Shown here piece after piece: positions 1 to 11,349 of a stretch of 64,000 nucleotides of DNA. Made by a program: the position numbers and the translations under genes. The stretch's first letter is position 1; every line of letters starts with the position of its first letter. The notes under the pieces were generated by a model. The model was not told the origin of the DNA. It saw only the letters and a program-made list of their open reading frames with translations, and made no database searches. Source of the DNA: Silene conica (Eukaryota; Streptophyta; Magnoliopsida; Caryophyllales; Caryophyllaceae); contig CM055315.2 of NCBI GenBank assembly GCA_029255685.2, positions 56,825,181-56,889,180 of the forward strand, read 5' to 3'.

Positions 1-71
1 ATTGAGTGGGAGAAATTTTAAAAGGATATGAGAATCGGTTATCGCACCTACACTTGTACGGACAAGTGGGA

Positions 72-752
72 GTTTTTGTAGCTGGTGTCCTCCACATGTA
101 GTTTGATAACGTCATTGCACATACACTTGTACGGACAAGTGGGAGATTGTTGGGGCTGGTGTCCTTGACAGTTAGTACAATGACTTATTAAATTTCTTAA
201 AGGATCACAAGGGCGTACTTTGGTATTATTATAAGTTGATCCACGTTTATCAATATCGGTTGGCTTGCTAGATAAGTTTGACGTTATTGTCATACGGATG
301 ACGGTGATTAATTGGTCCTTATACGTCACATTTATGCTGAATACGACTAAACAGTTAGTCAGAGGTATTGACTATTAAATTAGTGAATGAGATGTTGAGA
401 TATTTATTTAATACGGATTAAATAATTTTAGCTAATACGGATTACATGATTAAGTCGTAAATTAAATATAAACAGTTATATATAATTAAATATTGAATTC
501 GTGTATTAATATAAACAGTTATATTAATTGAGCTAATTATACAATATCGTATTTCTCTTATCAGACCATTATTAATGTATCGACTGCATTAATATCTGAT
601 AACGTGTATACGATTTATAATTAAAACCCGCGAATTATATTTTAGCGTTAGGGTCGAATCATGCAAGAGCATAAGGTAAGAGTGGAAAGCCTACTCCCAC
701 CCTTTGACCTATTTCGGTCGGCCAAGTATTACAAAAGGAGAAGAACTCTCCT
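72..752 (+). mobile_element. Copia LTR, plus strand, 3'-truncated
   Basis: The stretch matches, in opposite orientation, the complete Copia LTR at 4211-5287, from its first bases to about 752, where the match stops abruptly. Just upstream is a purine-rich GTGGGAG run of the type that primes plus-strand synthesis, so this is probably the 3' LTR of an element lying left of the window. The start is duplicated: hairpin ACTTGT-acgg-ACAAGT, GTGGGAG and the TGG.GCTGGTGTCC start occur at 53-85 and again at 129-165. The position of the left edge is my estimate. The fragment joins the inverted, minus-strand body that follows, with no spacer that I can see. Confidence 0.75.
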
Positions 753-2252
753 ATTTCGGCAATGCCATAGGTAGGTTTGATCTTTGTCACCAACCTTTAA
801 CTTCTTGTTATTCATGTGTAATATTTCGGTGGTTTGATCTAAAACATAAATTCCATTCATGGAAACTGCCTTGCCATAAATCATACTCCCTCCTACCCAT
901 AACAAATGTCCCATTTGATTAAAATACTCCACTCATATATTTAACAAATGGAACATTTGTTATGGGTAGGAGGGAGTATTGTGTAACGAGAAAATACAGC
1001 TATTATTCACTATTACAAATGAAAAACCATGTTTGTCAAGTGCAGAAACAGAAATAATGTTTTTGGATAAACTAGGAACATAATAACAGTTATACAATGA
1101 TAACTCAAATCCACTCGGAAGCTGGATCACGTATGTTCCCCCTCAAGACTGCAGCAACTCGTGCTCCATTCCCGACACGCAGGTCAACCTCACCCTTTAT
1201 GAGGGGCTCGAGGTTTCGGAGGCCATGCACATGATTACACAGATGAGAACCACAACTAGTATCTAGTACCCAAGTTTCGTAACTTGCATGGTTAATCTCA
1301 ATTATGTGAATAAAAGAAGAAGAAGACATACCAACAGGAGTAACGCGGCCTGCCTTAATGTCCTCGCGATACACGGGGCACGTGCGCCTCCAATGCCCAG
1401 TCTTGTGGTAATGGTGGCATTCCATGCTTGCATCCTTGCTCTTTGTCTTACCCTGTGAGTTGCTCGACTCACCGGGCCCACTCTTAGCAAATCCCGACTT
1501 CTTGAATTAGGCTTACCTACCGCTTGGTCGCCTTGAGCTTTCGCTTTCCCTTTACCTTTGCCTTTATTGGAGATCATAAGAACATCCTGCTTCACGCTCC
1601 CACTTAATTTCAGATCCTTTTCGGTCTTTAAGAGAAGGGAGTGGAGCTCATAAGGAGTCTTCTTCATGTCGTTCATATAATAGTTGGCCCTAAAGAGGGC
1701 GAACCCATCATGAAGCGAGTGAAGCATTCGATCAACGATTATGTTCTCACTGATCTTGCAGTTTAAGGCCTCCAGTTTCTCGATATTCTCAATCATGTTG
1801 AGAATATGTGGGCTAACAGTTTGGCCCTTCTGGAGTTTCGCTTCAAAGAAGCGACATGTATGCTCATATGAAACGATTCTCGGAGCTTTCGAGAATTCGT
1901 TTGTGAGCTTGGTGAAAATCTTGTTTGCACCATGGGAAATGAAGCGTCTTTGCAAATTGGATTCCATTGCATAGATAAGTACGTTCTTTATCGCACCCGC
2001 TTCCATGACGAAGTCGCTATAAGCGCGAACTTCGTTAGCTCTAGCCCCAGTTTCTGGGTGTGCCGAAATAGGCTCAGTCAAGTACTTGAGCTTTCCGTCA
2101 GCAATGGCAGTATTCCGTAATGCCGCCTCCCAGTCAGAGAAGTTTGACCCATCATTCCTCAGTCTAGTAGACTGATTCATGGAGTCCATGAAGGCTTTAA
2201 GCCAGGATTCTCGTGCTAGCTTGGCACTTGGCATTGGGTCTTCACCAGCCAT
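753..2252 (-). pseudogene. Copia gag, protease and pre-integrase region, broken
   Basis: Reading leftwards from an ATG at 2250-2252, the frame encodes a Copia-type gag of the UBN2 class (WEAALRNTAIADGKLKYL near residue 45). It shifts frame near 1500 and continues in the frame of 1425-1105 with a zinc knuckle (C-x2-Y-x4-H-x4-C, second cysteine replaced by tyrosine) and the protease motif WVLDTSCGSH. Pre-integrase sequence follows to about 980, then a Stowaway MITE, then the GAG_pre-integrase segment ending in YLWHCR at about 755. Integrase, reverse transcriptase and RNase H are absent because the element ends at the junction with the inverted LTR. It cannot make a functional polyprotein. Confidence 0.85.
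886..976. mobile_element. Stowaway-like MITE
   Basis: Perfect or near-perfect inverted arms (886-919 and 944-976) start with CTCCCTCC and end with GGAGGGAG, flanked on both sides by the dinucleotide TA (884-885 and 977-978). A CTCCCTCC terminus with a TA target is the signature of Stowaway (Tc1/mariner-derived) MITEs. At about 91 bp it is almost all terminal repeat and would fold into one hairpin. It interrupts the pre-integrase reading frame of the surrounding Copia element, so it is younger than that element. Confidence 0.85.
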
Positions 2253-4210
2253 TTTTATTAGCAGTTTAAATTTGATCGTGTTCTACACTGAAAAGAAGGT
2301 AAAACAAAACGATATAAGCAACTCGTCCTTGTGATTTAAGTCTATTTTAAACTGAATTTAAATTCGTAGACTCATGCATTTATATAATTGATCTCCCTCA
2401 AGAATTATATAAACAATCACAAGACTCAATTTCCGTAAATTGATAGCAAACCGTTTGGCTAGTTCTACCGTTAGAACTCCTGGTCGATAGATTTCCGTAA
2501 ATCTCATCTTATAGTCCATCATAGTCGCTAGATAGTATCTAGTGACCACAACGTTGAGATAAAATGAATCATCTGTTCCCACTTACCCGACGTAGAAGGG
2601 GTCATAGTATGCCTACCGACGAAGAAGGGATTCATGTGAGTCTGATTTATATTTATACGAGGAAGATCCCATCAACTTATATTTATTCATTTTAAGTGAA
2701 CTAAAATCTACCATTGCGTGAATGAATAAAATTAAGTAATGGCTTAAAATTGACAAGAGACATCTGTATGTCAATGAAAACTAACGCGTAACCTCTACAT
2801 GAGTCAGTTTTCAAGCATGATATAGGTGGTTTGATTTTAGGCGGAATATGATGCAAACTATTATCGATGAAGGCATAAAAGAAAGCAGTAAACGTAAATA
2901 AAAGTCCTAGTGTGGCATATCCTACCAAAATAAACATGAAAACAACTTGGAATCCACCGTTGGACCCGAGAAGCTTGTCTTGATGTTCCATCTTGGTCTT
3001 TGCAGCGGGAGTGAGCATCCGGACTCCGTCTTTGGTCTTCACAAAATTAATAATTTAAATTACAAATATAAACCTATTTACATTCTAATTTAAATACAAA
3101 AGTAATTACAAGGGAAAAAAACAAAACGGAGATGCGAGATCTCAAAATTACAACCAAGACTATGTTCCATCATTACGGAAACACAATCTACTAAGGCCAC
3201 ACTAAGTTACAACCGTTTGTAAACATAAATACGTTATAAAAGCATTCATAAGCATTCACAAGACGATAAATAAAATGCATCAACTAAAACAAATACATTT
3301 GCGACATAATACCGTTATTATGTTTAATAAATTTTACCAAACCACCTTACGAGATTAAAATTATGTGATTAAACCGTTTTAGTCACATTAATCTTAATAA
3401 AAATATAATCCATTATTTTAAACCGTTTTAAAATAATATGTATCTTTCGAGTGTGAACCGTTTCACAAAAGTCAATATACTATTTTCGTATATAGTATAT
3501 TACCATGGGCCAAGAGAAAAAAAAAAAACTTCCTTTAATTTTCGAAAATCTGCCAAACAAGGTTGCTCGATCGAGTCACTAGAGTACTCGATCGAGTAAC
3601 CTTACCAGACGGGTTTGCTCGATCGAGTAAAACAGGTACTCGATCGAATCCAAAACGAATTCCAGAAAACCAAAATTTTCAGAAAAATAAAAATTTCCAG
3701 AAAACCGCTCGATCGAGAGAAAACATGATCGATCAAGGAACAGTGTCACTCGATCGAGTACTGCAAGTCTCGATCGAGTGACGGGTTAGAAGCAAAAACT
3801 ACTCGATCGAGCCAAAAAGTACTCGATCGTGTGTCCGGTTGCCTCAAAAACTGCTCGATCGAGCCAAAAAGTGCTCGATCGAGTGACGGGTAGCAGAGGA
3901 AGACTACGAACGAGTAGAAATACGCTCGTTCGTAGAATCCCAAAAAACGCTGCTAATTTATAAAACAAAACATGTATTTATTCTTGATTTAATACGTGTA
4001 AATCAACAACAAACACCAACTAGTGATTTACATAATGCTAAAAATATCGATTAATCAACAATATGCAAATCAAAATCAAAAAACAAGATCGATTTCTCAC
4101 ATTAAATGGCACACGGCCGCCACATCAAACGGGTTTTAAAATCCGATTTTTAAAACGTCTTATGAAAAACACAATCGTAAAATTTTCGTGGCCTTGGCTC
4201 TGATACCACT
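2253..4210 (-). mobile_element. Copia 5' leader with primer-binding site
   Basis: This is the untranslated leader between the 5' LTR and gag of the minus-strand Copia element. The primer-binding site is at 4196-4208: read on the minus strand it is TGGTATCAGAGCC, complementary to the 3' end of initiator methionine tRNA, two bases after the LTR end. The roughly 1.9 kb leader is long and has no convincing ORF. It holds the palindrome array at 3564-3935. The stretch 2600-3500 is AT-rich and featureless to my eye. Confidence 0.8.
3564..3935. repeat. Array of CTCGATCGAG palindromes plus one 11-bp hairpin
   Basis: About twelve copies of the 10-base palindrome CTCGATCGAG, some with one change, are spaced irregularly every 15-40 bases. 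Flanking bases often extend the palindrome (for example TACTCGATCGAGTA). The array closes with a longer hairpin whose arms are CTACGAACGAG at 3904-3914 and CTCGTTCGTAG at 3925-3935. It lies in the untranslated leader of the Copia element, roughly 270-640 bases downstream of the primer-binding site. The same palindrome recurs at 10239-10371 in a different element. Confidence 0.9.
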
Positions 4211-5287
4211 TGTGGGGAATTTCCGTATATTCGCCCTTAAAATTACAGGATTATAACGAAAAGTTTACATGTGAATATAGTCATAAGACGAAAAACATAA
4301 ATAAAAGGTAGAGAGTACAACCTTAGGTCCTTGCGAGAATGGCCTAAGAACAGAAATTAAAAGAAATTCCCTCCTATAACTTGCACCCAAGACCCGTCTG
4401 AGATGATGCCGCGTGTGCTAGAAATGCTCTCCAATTGCCTTGCAATATGGGGAGAGCTTTTGTGAGTTTTAAGATGTGAGATCTAGGTTTTGGGAAAAAC
4501 TGTTCTCAAAACCCTGGTTTTGTGAATAATGAAATAAATATCAGTTTCAGTCGTCTGACAAAAGGAGAGTTCGTCTCCTTTTGTAACTCTCATGGCCGGT
4601 CGAAATGGACTAGGGTGAGAGTGGGCTTTCCACTCTTACCTTATTCTCTTGCGTGATTCGACCCTAAAGCTAAAATATAATCCGCGGGTTTAATTATAAA
4701 TCGTATACATGTTATCAGATATTAATGCAGTCGATACATTAATAATGGTCTGATAAGAAAATTACGATATTGTATAATTAGCTCAATTAATATAACTGCT
4801 TATATTAATACACGAATTCAATATTTAATTAAATATAACCGTTTATATTTAATTTACGAATTAATCATGTAATCCGTATTAGCTAAAATTATTTAATCTG
4901 TATTAAATAATTATCTCAACATCTCATTGACTAATTTAATAGTCAATACCTCTGACTAACTGTTTAGTCGTATTTGGCATAAATGTGACTGTATTTTCAT
5001 ATCTTCACATCTCTCAAACGTGTCCTATAGGTGTGACGTATAGGGACCAGTTGATCGCCGCCATCCGTATGACAATAACGTCAAACTTATCTAGCAAGCC
5101 AACCGTTATTGATAAACATGGATCAACTGATAATAATACCAAAGTATGCCCTTGTGATCCTTAAGAGATTTAATAAGCCATTGTACTAACTGTCAAGGAC
5201 ACCAGCCTCAACGATCTCCCACTTGTCTGTACAAGTGTTTGTGCAATGACGTTATCACACTACATGTGGAGGACACCAGCTCCAACA
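4211..5287 (-). mobile_element. Copia 5' LTR, complete
   Basis: On the minus strand the LTR starts TGTTGGAGCTGG at 5287 and ends CCCCACA at 4211, immediately followed by the initiator-tRNA primer-binding site. Its 1077 bp share long stretches with the inverted copy at 72-752. The start carries a second, internal copy of the purine tract and LTR start. No target duplication can be scored because the other end of the element is missing. It interrupts the Gypsy-type LTR to its right. Confidence 0.85.
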
Positions 5288-6534
5288 AAACTAACCCGTA
5301 ACTCCCTAACCATCTACTATCACGACGACTTGACACCATCCTATTCACCACTGACCAAGGTTGTTTCCAGGGGTGTTCCCTATAGGCCACCACCACACTC
5401 AGAAGTCGCCACTGCCACATTCTAAACTACCCAGACCACCCGCAACTCATGTTCTTCTACTCCCTCTGTTTTCTATTTCTTTTCCTGCCACCACCCACGC
5501 TACTCTACCCTTGACAACCACCAGACCACCACCTTGATCTCAACTTACACATAAATAGGACTCACCGACCCTAGGTCTAGTCAAACGACGACAAAGGTGC
5601 AGACAGTGGCCTCAAGTTCGGTCCCTGTTTTGGATAAAAGGTGTAGTCCCAACCCCATAGACGAAAACCACCTTAACAACCACCACTGCCTCCATCATTG
5701 GTCACCCTGGGTATGGTCACAATCCCTTATATCCCCCCTAGCCCAGATCTTCAACACAACGTCGAATACTAGCATAAAACGTGAGAAAACCGGGAACTTA
5801 AGGAGCAAGAACTTACCGAGATCGGAGATAGCTTTGTCGATTAATTCGGTTCTAAAACAGCGTGAAGAAGACTCTTTTGCGTTGCTGAGTTGTGGATGAC
5901 ATGTGAGAAACGAGATATAGAATGCATAGGGTATTATGGCGTGAACGGATGACGGTATACAAGGTGAATGTATGTGAGGCAATGAAGAGAGGGAACTTTG
6001 GGGTTATAACGTCCTTTGAATGCTGATGGAATGAATGATGTTGAATGTATGAGATTGAATGTGTAGGATTCGACGCAAGGAGTTAAGTGTAGAATTGATT
6101 GTATAGGCGAAGTGAATGGTTGAGTGTTATTGAATGAATGCTATTGAATGATACCGCATGAATTCATTGTAGTGTATAAAATGAATAATGTTAGTGCATA
6201 AATGTTACGTACATAATACAACTTATATTAAATAATTTCGAAAGCACGTTTACACTGGTTGTGTTCTAAATAATACGTATGTACCACTAGTTTATTTAAT
6301 CGCTAATTATCGTAATCATATAACGTTTTCGACACTTAAACATATAACTATATATAAAATATATCTATACACTATTCAGGACTATATACCTATAAATATG
6401 TATAATATTAAACACTTATAATCATACCAGTAAATTAATCAAATAACCAGCTTATAAAGAAAATGTCATAATAATAATAATAAAATAATAACCATATTAG
6501 AAACATAATAAAATTACGAGTTTATAAAAATACC

Positions 6535-6595
<61 letters not shown>

Positions 6596-6808
6596 TAACA
6601 ATAATAGTACAAACAATGACAAAGTTGTACCAACAACACCACCAACAACAACGAACAATAAAAATACAAATAATAACATAATAATACGAAATACAAAATA
6701 TGCACATATATCAAAAAAAGGTTGAAAATATTAAATATTAAGGTATCTCTAGTCAAAATAATTAGACAGTTGATTATTATTACGAGATATAAAATACGGG
6801 GTATTACA
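5288..6808 (-). mobile_element. Gypsy-type LTR fragment
   Basis: The right edge reads TGTAATACCCCG on the minus strand, a start typical of plant Tekay-like chromovirus LTRs, and the left edge is cut by the Copia LTR. The piece has no gene. It contains runs of TGAATG-type words at 6000-6180 and an AAT/TTA microsatellite. Orientation is inferred from the terminus only. The short ORFs over the microsatellite are low-complexity artefacts. Confidence 0.55.
6531..6592. repeat. (AAT)n microsatellite
   Basis: About twenty AAT units in a row, preceded by imperfect units at 6468-6490. It lies inside the Gypsy-type LTR fragment. No function is implied. Confidence 0.95.
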
Positions 6809-7240
6809 ATCACGTTGAAACATGATCACATTGACACGCACACAAACCGAGAAAAACGCCATCAAGAATCCGTGTACTACTTTTGCTTAAATTGTCATAT
6901 TCCGTTACACGATTTAAGTGCTAGAAGTTGTTCTTACTCGTTCAGTTTGTGAACACGAAGAACAATAGAAGATTTATTTTATTTACGTAAGATAGTTGAG
7001 TATTTCGCGGTACTCGTTGTATTCAAGTATTTGACGGTACTTGAAGTTAGCTAGGTATTTTACGGTATCTAGATTGAGTTACAACTAACGAATAGTTGTA
7101 CGAGTAGGGTTGATAAAATTGTAATCTGGAGAGAGGTACTAATTTTATAAATCGAGAATAGTGGACGTAAGTTTCGATTTGTGAAACCGAACCACTTCAA
7201 AAATATTGTGTCTACTCTTATTTATTTTTTTAATTATCTA
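6809..7240. other. Unassigned spacer
   Basis: AT-rich sequence between the Gypsy-type LTR and the Athila-like remains. I see no ORF of coding character, no RNA gene and no clear repeat. A short block with three copies of a TATTT-cGGTA word lies at 7000-7075. It may be further LTR-element sequence too decayed to place. Confidence 0.4.
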
Positions 7241-8356
7241 CTCATTACACAAACACCTACATCGAAGAAGAAGCGAAAAAGTTGGCATACTCAATTCAAC
7301 ACCCCCCCCCCCCCCCCCCCCCTCTTTCTTCTTGAGTATATTCAGATCAATAGACTCTTCAACTTCTTTAGCCTTTTCTAAAGGCTCTTCCTCCTCCAAT
7401 GTTTTTATATTTTCCTGCACATCATGAGACAACAAAAACCACAACCTTCCTTCTCGACATCATTAGTAAGGGCCACTTCGAGAGGGCTCATATGACAAAG
7501 TTTATACATTTGATTTGCCAATGGTTCAATGACATCAAGAAAGTAGCAAAAACTCAAATCATCGATTTTTTCATAGTCTCATAAACATTGTATTTTATGA
7601 TGTTTCCTTCAAATTCCATGGTTAAGTTTTCATCATACATGTCAAGCTTTGTTTTAGATATTCTCATGAGAGGTCTTCCTAGCAAAAGTGGTGTAGCTTT
7701 GGAGTTTGGTTCCATGTCTAGAACATAAAAGTCGGCCGGAAACATGAACTTGTCAACCTAACATCCTCAACAAAACCTTTGGGGTGAATTATGGAACGGT
7801 CCGCTAATTGGATCACAACATTGGTTTTAAACAAAGGGGATAATTCTAAGGTCTCATAAACGGAATAAGGCATGACATTGATAGAGGACCCCGAGTCTAA
7901 CATAGCTCTAGCAAAAGCTTCACCTCGAATAGAGCACGGTGTGGTTAGCATTCCCGAATCATCACATTTTTCGGGAAGATTTCTTTTGAAAATTACCGAG
8001 ACATGCCCACTAACCGTGACTCTTTCAATTCCTTTTCTTGGCTTCCGTTTAGGGGTTCAAAAGAACCAAGAACTTTGCATACCTAGGCACGGATTTGATG
8101 ATAGTAAAAAGAGGGATATTGAACTCACATTTCCTAAAAGTTTCATAAAAATCGGGGTTTTTGTCAAGCTTCTTATGAATTGTGAGGGCACTAGGGAATG
8201 GTACCTCTGGTTCAATGTCCTTTGAGAAGTCCTCTAAAGTGTTATTTGCCATCTTCCGGGGTTCCTTACTCACCTCCTTTGTTAGTGGAGTGTTGTTGTC
8301 CACCTCTTTTTCCCTTCCTTTCGAAGATGCTTCCACCCTTAAAGTAACCTCTAGCT
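7241..8356 (-). pseudogene. Athila-like gag-pol junction and aspartic protease, broken
   Basis: Minus-strand frames show PFPSALTIHKKLDKNPDFYE, then KSVPRYAKFL, the aspartic protease signature MLDSGSSINVMPYSVYE (about 7860-7905), LLLGRPLMRISKTKLD and TMEFEGN, in the order known for Athila-lineage Gypsy elements. The frame is broken several times, with stops near 7554 and a shift near 7430. It stops at a run of 21 cytosines (7302-7322), beyond which no reverse transcriptase can be found. It is the downstream continuation of the gag at 8357-9364. Confidence 0.8.
7302..7322. repeat. Homopolymer of 21 C
   Basis: An uninterrupted cytosine run marks the point where the Athila-like pol reading ends. 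Such long C runs are rare in plant DNA and are prone to length change and assembly error, so the exact length should not be trusted. Confidence 0.9.
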
Positions 8357-9364
8357 CACTCCTCTACTTCTTTGATTTCTTCAACTACCCTTTCCATGGA
8401 CTTAGCTTTCCTCTTCTTGGGAGGTGTGTCTAGAGTTCTTCCCTTCCGCAAGGTCATGACACTAGCATTCTTCCGAGGAGGGGGAATCATAGTGGAAGGA
8501 ATTGGAGTGGAATTCCTTTGATTGTTCTTTGCCATTTCTTTGGAAATTTTCCCAATTTGATTCTCAAGGTTTGTAAACCTTGCCTCATTCATGGTTTTCC
8601 CATTTGTTGGCCTCTTTTCGGACTTCGCTTGTCCTTTCAAGAGAACCTTGAGCATCTCCTTCGTAGACATGTCTTCCTCATTTGACTTTTGTGAAGTATT
8701 CTCTTGATTTCCACCATTGGGTGGTCTTTGGAAGTTGGTATTTCTTTGGTAGTTTGTTCCTTGTTGATTTTGTCCTTGACCCCTCAAGTGATTGAATTGG
8801 CCATTTTGAAAGCTCCTTGATTTATCACCTCCCCAACTAAGGTTTGGGTTATCTCTCGAGCCTATATTGTAAGTGTTTCCACTTGGGTCATACTTATAGT
8901 ATCCACCACCGGATGGATTCCTTGAGTTATAGTTTCCTTGCCCCATGGCACTCACGTTTTCCACCCCAATGTCCTCTTCTTAGCTTGCATGATTGGACAA
9001 ATCTCTACCGGGTGAGGGCCTTGACAAAAAGTACATTCACCTTGTCCACCTTGGCTTCCACCGTCTCCTTGTGAGCCCACCAACATATTGGCTACGAGAT
9101 GCTTGAGTTCATCCACACTTTTCTCAACCTTGGCATTTGACGAAGAAGAAGCCTCCATGGAGGAAGCATTCCTTGAAGCTTGACGGGACCTTTCATGCAT
9201 CCTTGTACTAGCGGCAAGCCTCTCAATGAGCTCATTAGCATCCACCACCGAATAATCCTCCAATCCACCAATAATGGTGGAGTTTACCATCCTTTGGTCT
9301 TACTCCTTTAACCCATCATAGAAATGGACAAGTAAATTATCACCGCTTAGGCCATGATACGGAC
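8357..9364 (-). pseudogene. Athila-like gag, C-terminal part
   Basis: The minus strand reads HGLSGDN, LVHFYDGLKE, a stop, then DQRMVNSTIIGG and ANELIERLAAS, followed by a CTFC-x-G-x2-H-x4-C-type zinc knuckle (about 9000-9030) and a Q/N/G-rich tail. This order matches Athila gag. The TAA at about 9298 breaks the frame. The N-terminal part lies at 10832-11349, and a 1.47 kb LTR separates the two halves. Gag would form virus-like particles around element RNA; this copy cannot. Confidence 0.8.
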
Positions 9365-10831
9365 TGATACCGTCATTTAAGTACAAAAAATAAAAACCTA
9401 ATACTACTGACAGAAGTCAGCGGTAAGTAGGGTCGATCTCCACAGGGAGGCAAAGTTGCTAATTATCTGTTCAAATTGGTCCGTCTGGATGTCACAAATT
9501 GGGGGTTTGATTGAATTGGTATTTGTAAAATACGAGATAAAGGGAGAGAAAACAAATAGAAAAGGCACTAGGATCGTCGGTTCACCATGGCTACTAAGGT
9601 CTGAACTAATAATCATAAAACACCCTAAATTCGGTCTGTGGGTAGTGAAAAGGTCCTTCCGGTCCGCTATTCGCCCTAAGACTATACTAACTTAGCTTCC
9701 GTCCTCATTAGTACGGTCTTAATAATCGTCGCAGAACTACCCCTAAACCAATCTTCCGATCTAGACCAGGAGGGTTTCTACACAGTCAATTGAGTGCGTC
9801 GACTCAAACAATCAACAGCTATAAAATGCGACGGATACATACAAACCAAATTACGGGTATCCTAAACTAACAATTCATCCTACGCCATGGCTACCCTAAA
9901 TCCTAGCGTAGGAATTAGCTATGCTTAATCATTAAAAGAACAATGGAAACAGAACAATTGATTAACAACTTAGTAAAAGAAGGAATTGAAATAGAGAATA
10001 GAGAACAAGTACCGAAAATCAAGTAGCAAAACAATGGGAGAAAGAACGATAATCCAATCCGAGTAATAGAGAAAAGTTGCAAAATCCTAATCTAAAAATA
10101 AGAAAAGGAGAAGTAGCAGTAGCAGTAGTTTTTCGTGAGTTTCTGAATGCCCCTTTTTTCTGTTCTCGAATTGTTCTTTTTATAAAACAATTCTCGAAAC
10201 AAAATTGACGGACAAGTGCAGCCCAACAGTCACAATCCTCTCGATCGAGAAAATTATTCCTCGATCGAGAAGAATAGCTATAAAAAGCTCTCGATCGAGA
10301 TGAATAGCTATCAAAAGCTCTCGATCGAGAAGAAAAGCTCTCGATCGAACAAATAAAGTACTCGATCGAGCACTTTTCAGCGCGTATTTCCTGCACTGCG
10401 CACTGAATTTCAAATGGCTGTCATTTATTCGTTACTCGCTCAAATCAAGCGTTCTTGGTGGCGTTGGAAAACTAAGAGGATAAGCTTTCATCTCCAATTC
10501 GAATAACCTGAGTATCAGTTGTATAACTCGAGATATGGCCCTCCAAAGTAGGCACTAGAAAATTGAAGTTCTTCCTACGCTTGATAGACTTTCATTGCTC
10601 CTATGCGCATCTCAAAACGGTAGTAACAAGCTCCGACTCAACTCTTCTCCTAAATTCATGCATAAGGACATGTTTTAGGCTTGATTATGATCTTCTCCGG
10701 CTCATATCTGTAAAATAGCAAAACAAACCAAAGTAGACTATTCGGGGGACATTTGTAGTAAAATACTACGGAATAAGCATGGAAATGCGTGCTAATATGG
10801 CCTAAAAGGTCTATATAAAATGCACACATCA
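9365..10831 (-). mobile_element. Solo-type LTR inside Athila-like gag
   Basis: The block has TG...CA ends (TGATACCG at left, CACATCA at right) and splits the Athila-like gag between the VAQ and HGLS segments. It contains no coding domain. Its left start TGATAC is shared with the solo LTR at 23005-24509, and its right end resembles that of the LTR at 50167-51757; all three look minus-oriented. I found no matching target duplication, so one flank may be eroded. The CTCGATCGAG array lies about 460-590 bases from its minus-strand start. Confidence 0.65.
10239..10371. repeat. Second CTCGATCGAG palindrome array
   Basis: Six copies of CTCGATCGAG (one with a changed end) are spaced 20-30 bases apart, with short spacers of the AAGAATAGCTAT type repeated between them. 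The copies sit inside the solo-type LTR. The palindrome is the same as in the Copia leader at 3564-3935, although the two host elements belong to different superfamilies. Confidence 0.9.
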
Positions 10832-11349
10832 ATTGGGCCACAAGCTTCTTGAATCTTTCCTGATACTCATACATGGTTTCTCCACTACATTGCTCAATGG
10901 ATTTGATTGCTTTCTTGGCATGGTTGTGGTGAGAATACGGGTAATACTTCTCAAGAAAAGTTGTCTTCATGTCCGTCCAAGTGTTGATAATGGCCGGAGG
11001 TAAGTAGTACAACCAATCCTTTGCGGCAGCATGTAAAGAGAAAGGAAAAGCCCTTAATTTAAATTGATCCTCCGACACTCCGGTCGGGATTGTGCCTTGA
11101 TACATCATATGGAACTCCGATAAATGCCGGTTTGGATCATTGCCCGCTAGACCATAGAATTTTGGAAGATTATGTATGAAGTAACCCTTCAACTCGAAAT
11201 TCCCGTTTGGACCCATGGGTGGGTAAATGATACATGACGGTTGTTCTTCATAGTTCCGAGCTCGGAGCTCCCAAATGGTTCTCATATCATTCTCCATTCT
11301 TGGGTACTCAACTTCAATCGGGTCTATGTCGATGGGTGAAGGTTGGTTC
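10832..11349 (-). pseudogene. Athila-like gag, N-terminal part
   Basis: The minus-strand frame contains PIEVEYPRMENDMRTIWELR, NFELKGYFIHNLPKFYGLAG, HLSEFHMMYQ, AAAKDWLYYLPP and FLEKYYP, the retrotransposon gag (PF03732-type) core of Athila elements, ending at RFKKLVAQ where the solo-type LTR begins. The 5' side is cut at 11349/11350 by a Copia LTR. It belongs with 8357-9364. Confidence 0.85.

Noticed and set aside
6497..6813. Hydrophobic ORFs rich in Leu, Ile or Tyr
   Set aside because: They are translations of the (AAT)n microsatellite in different frames.
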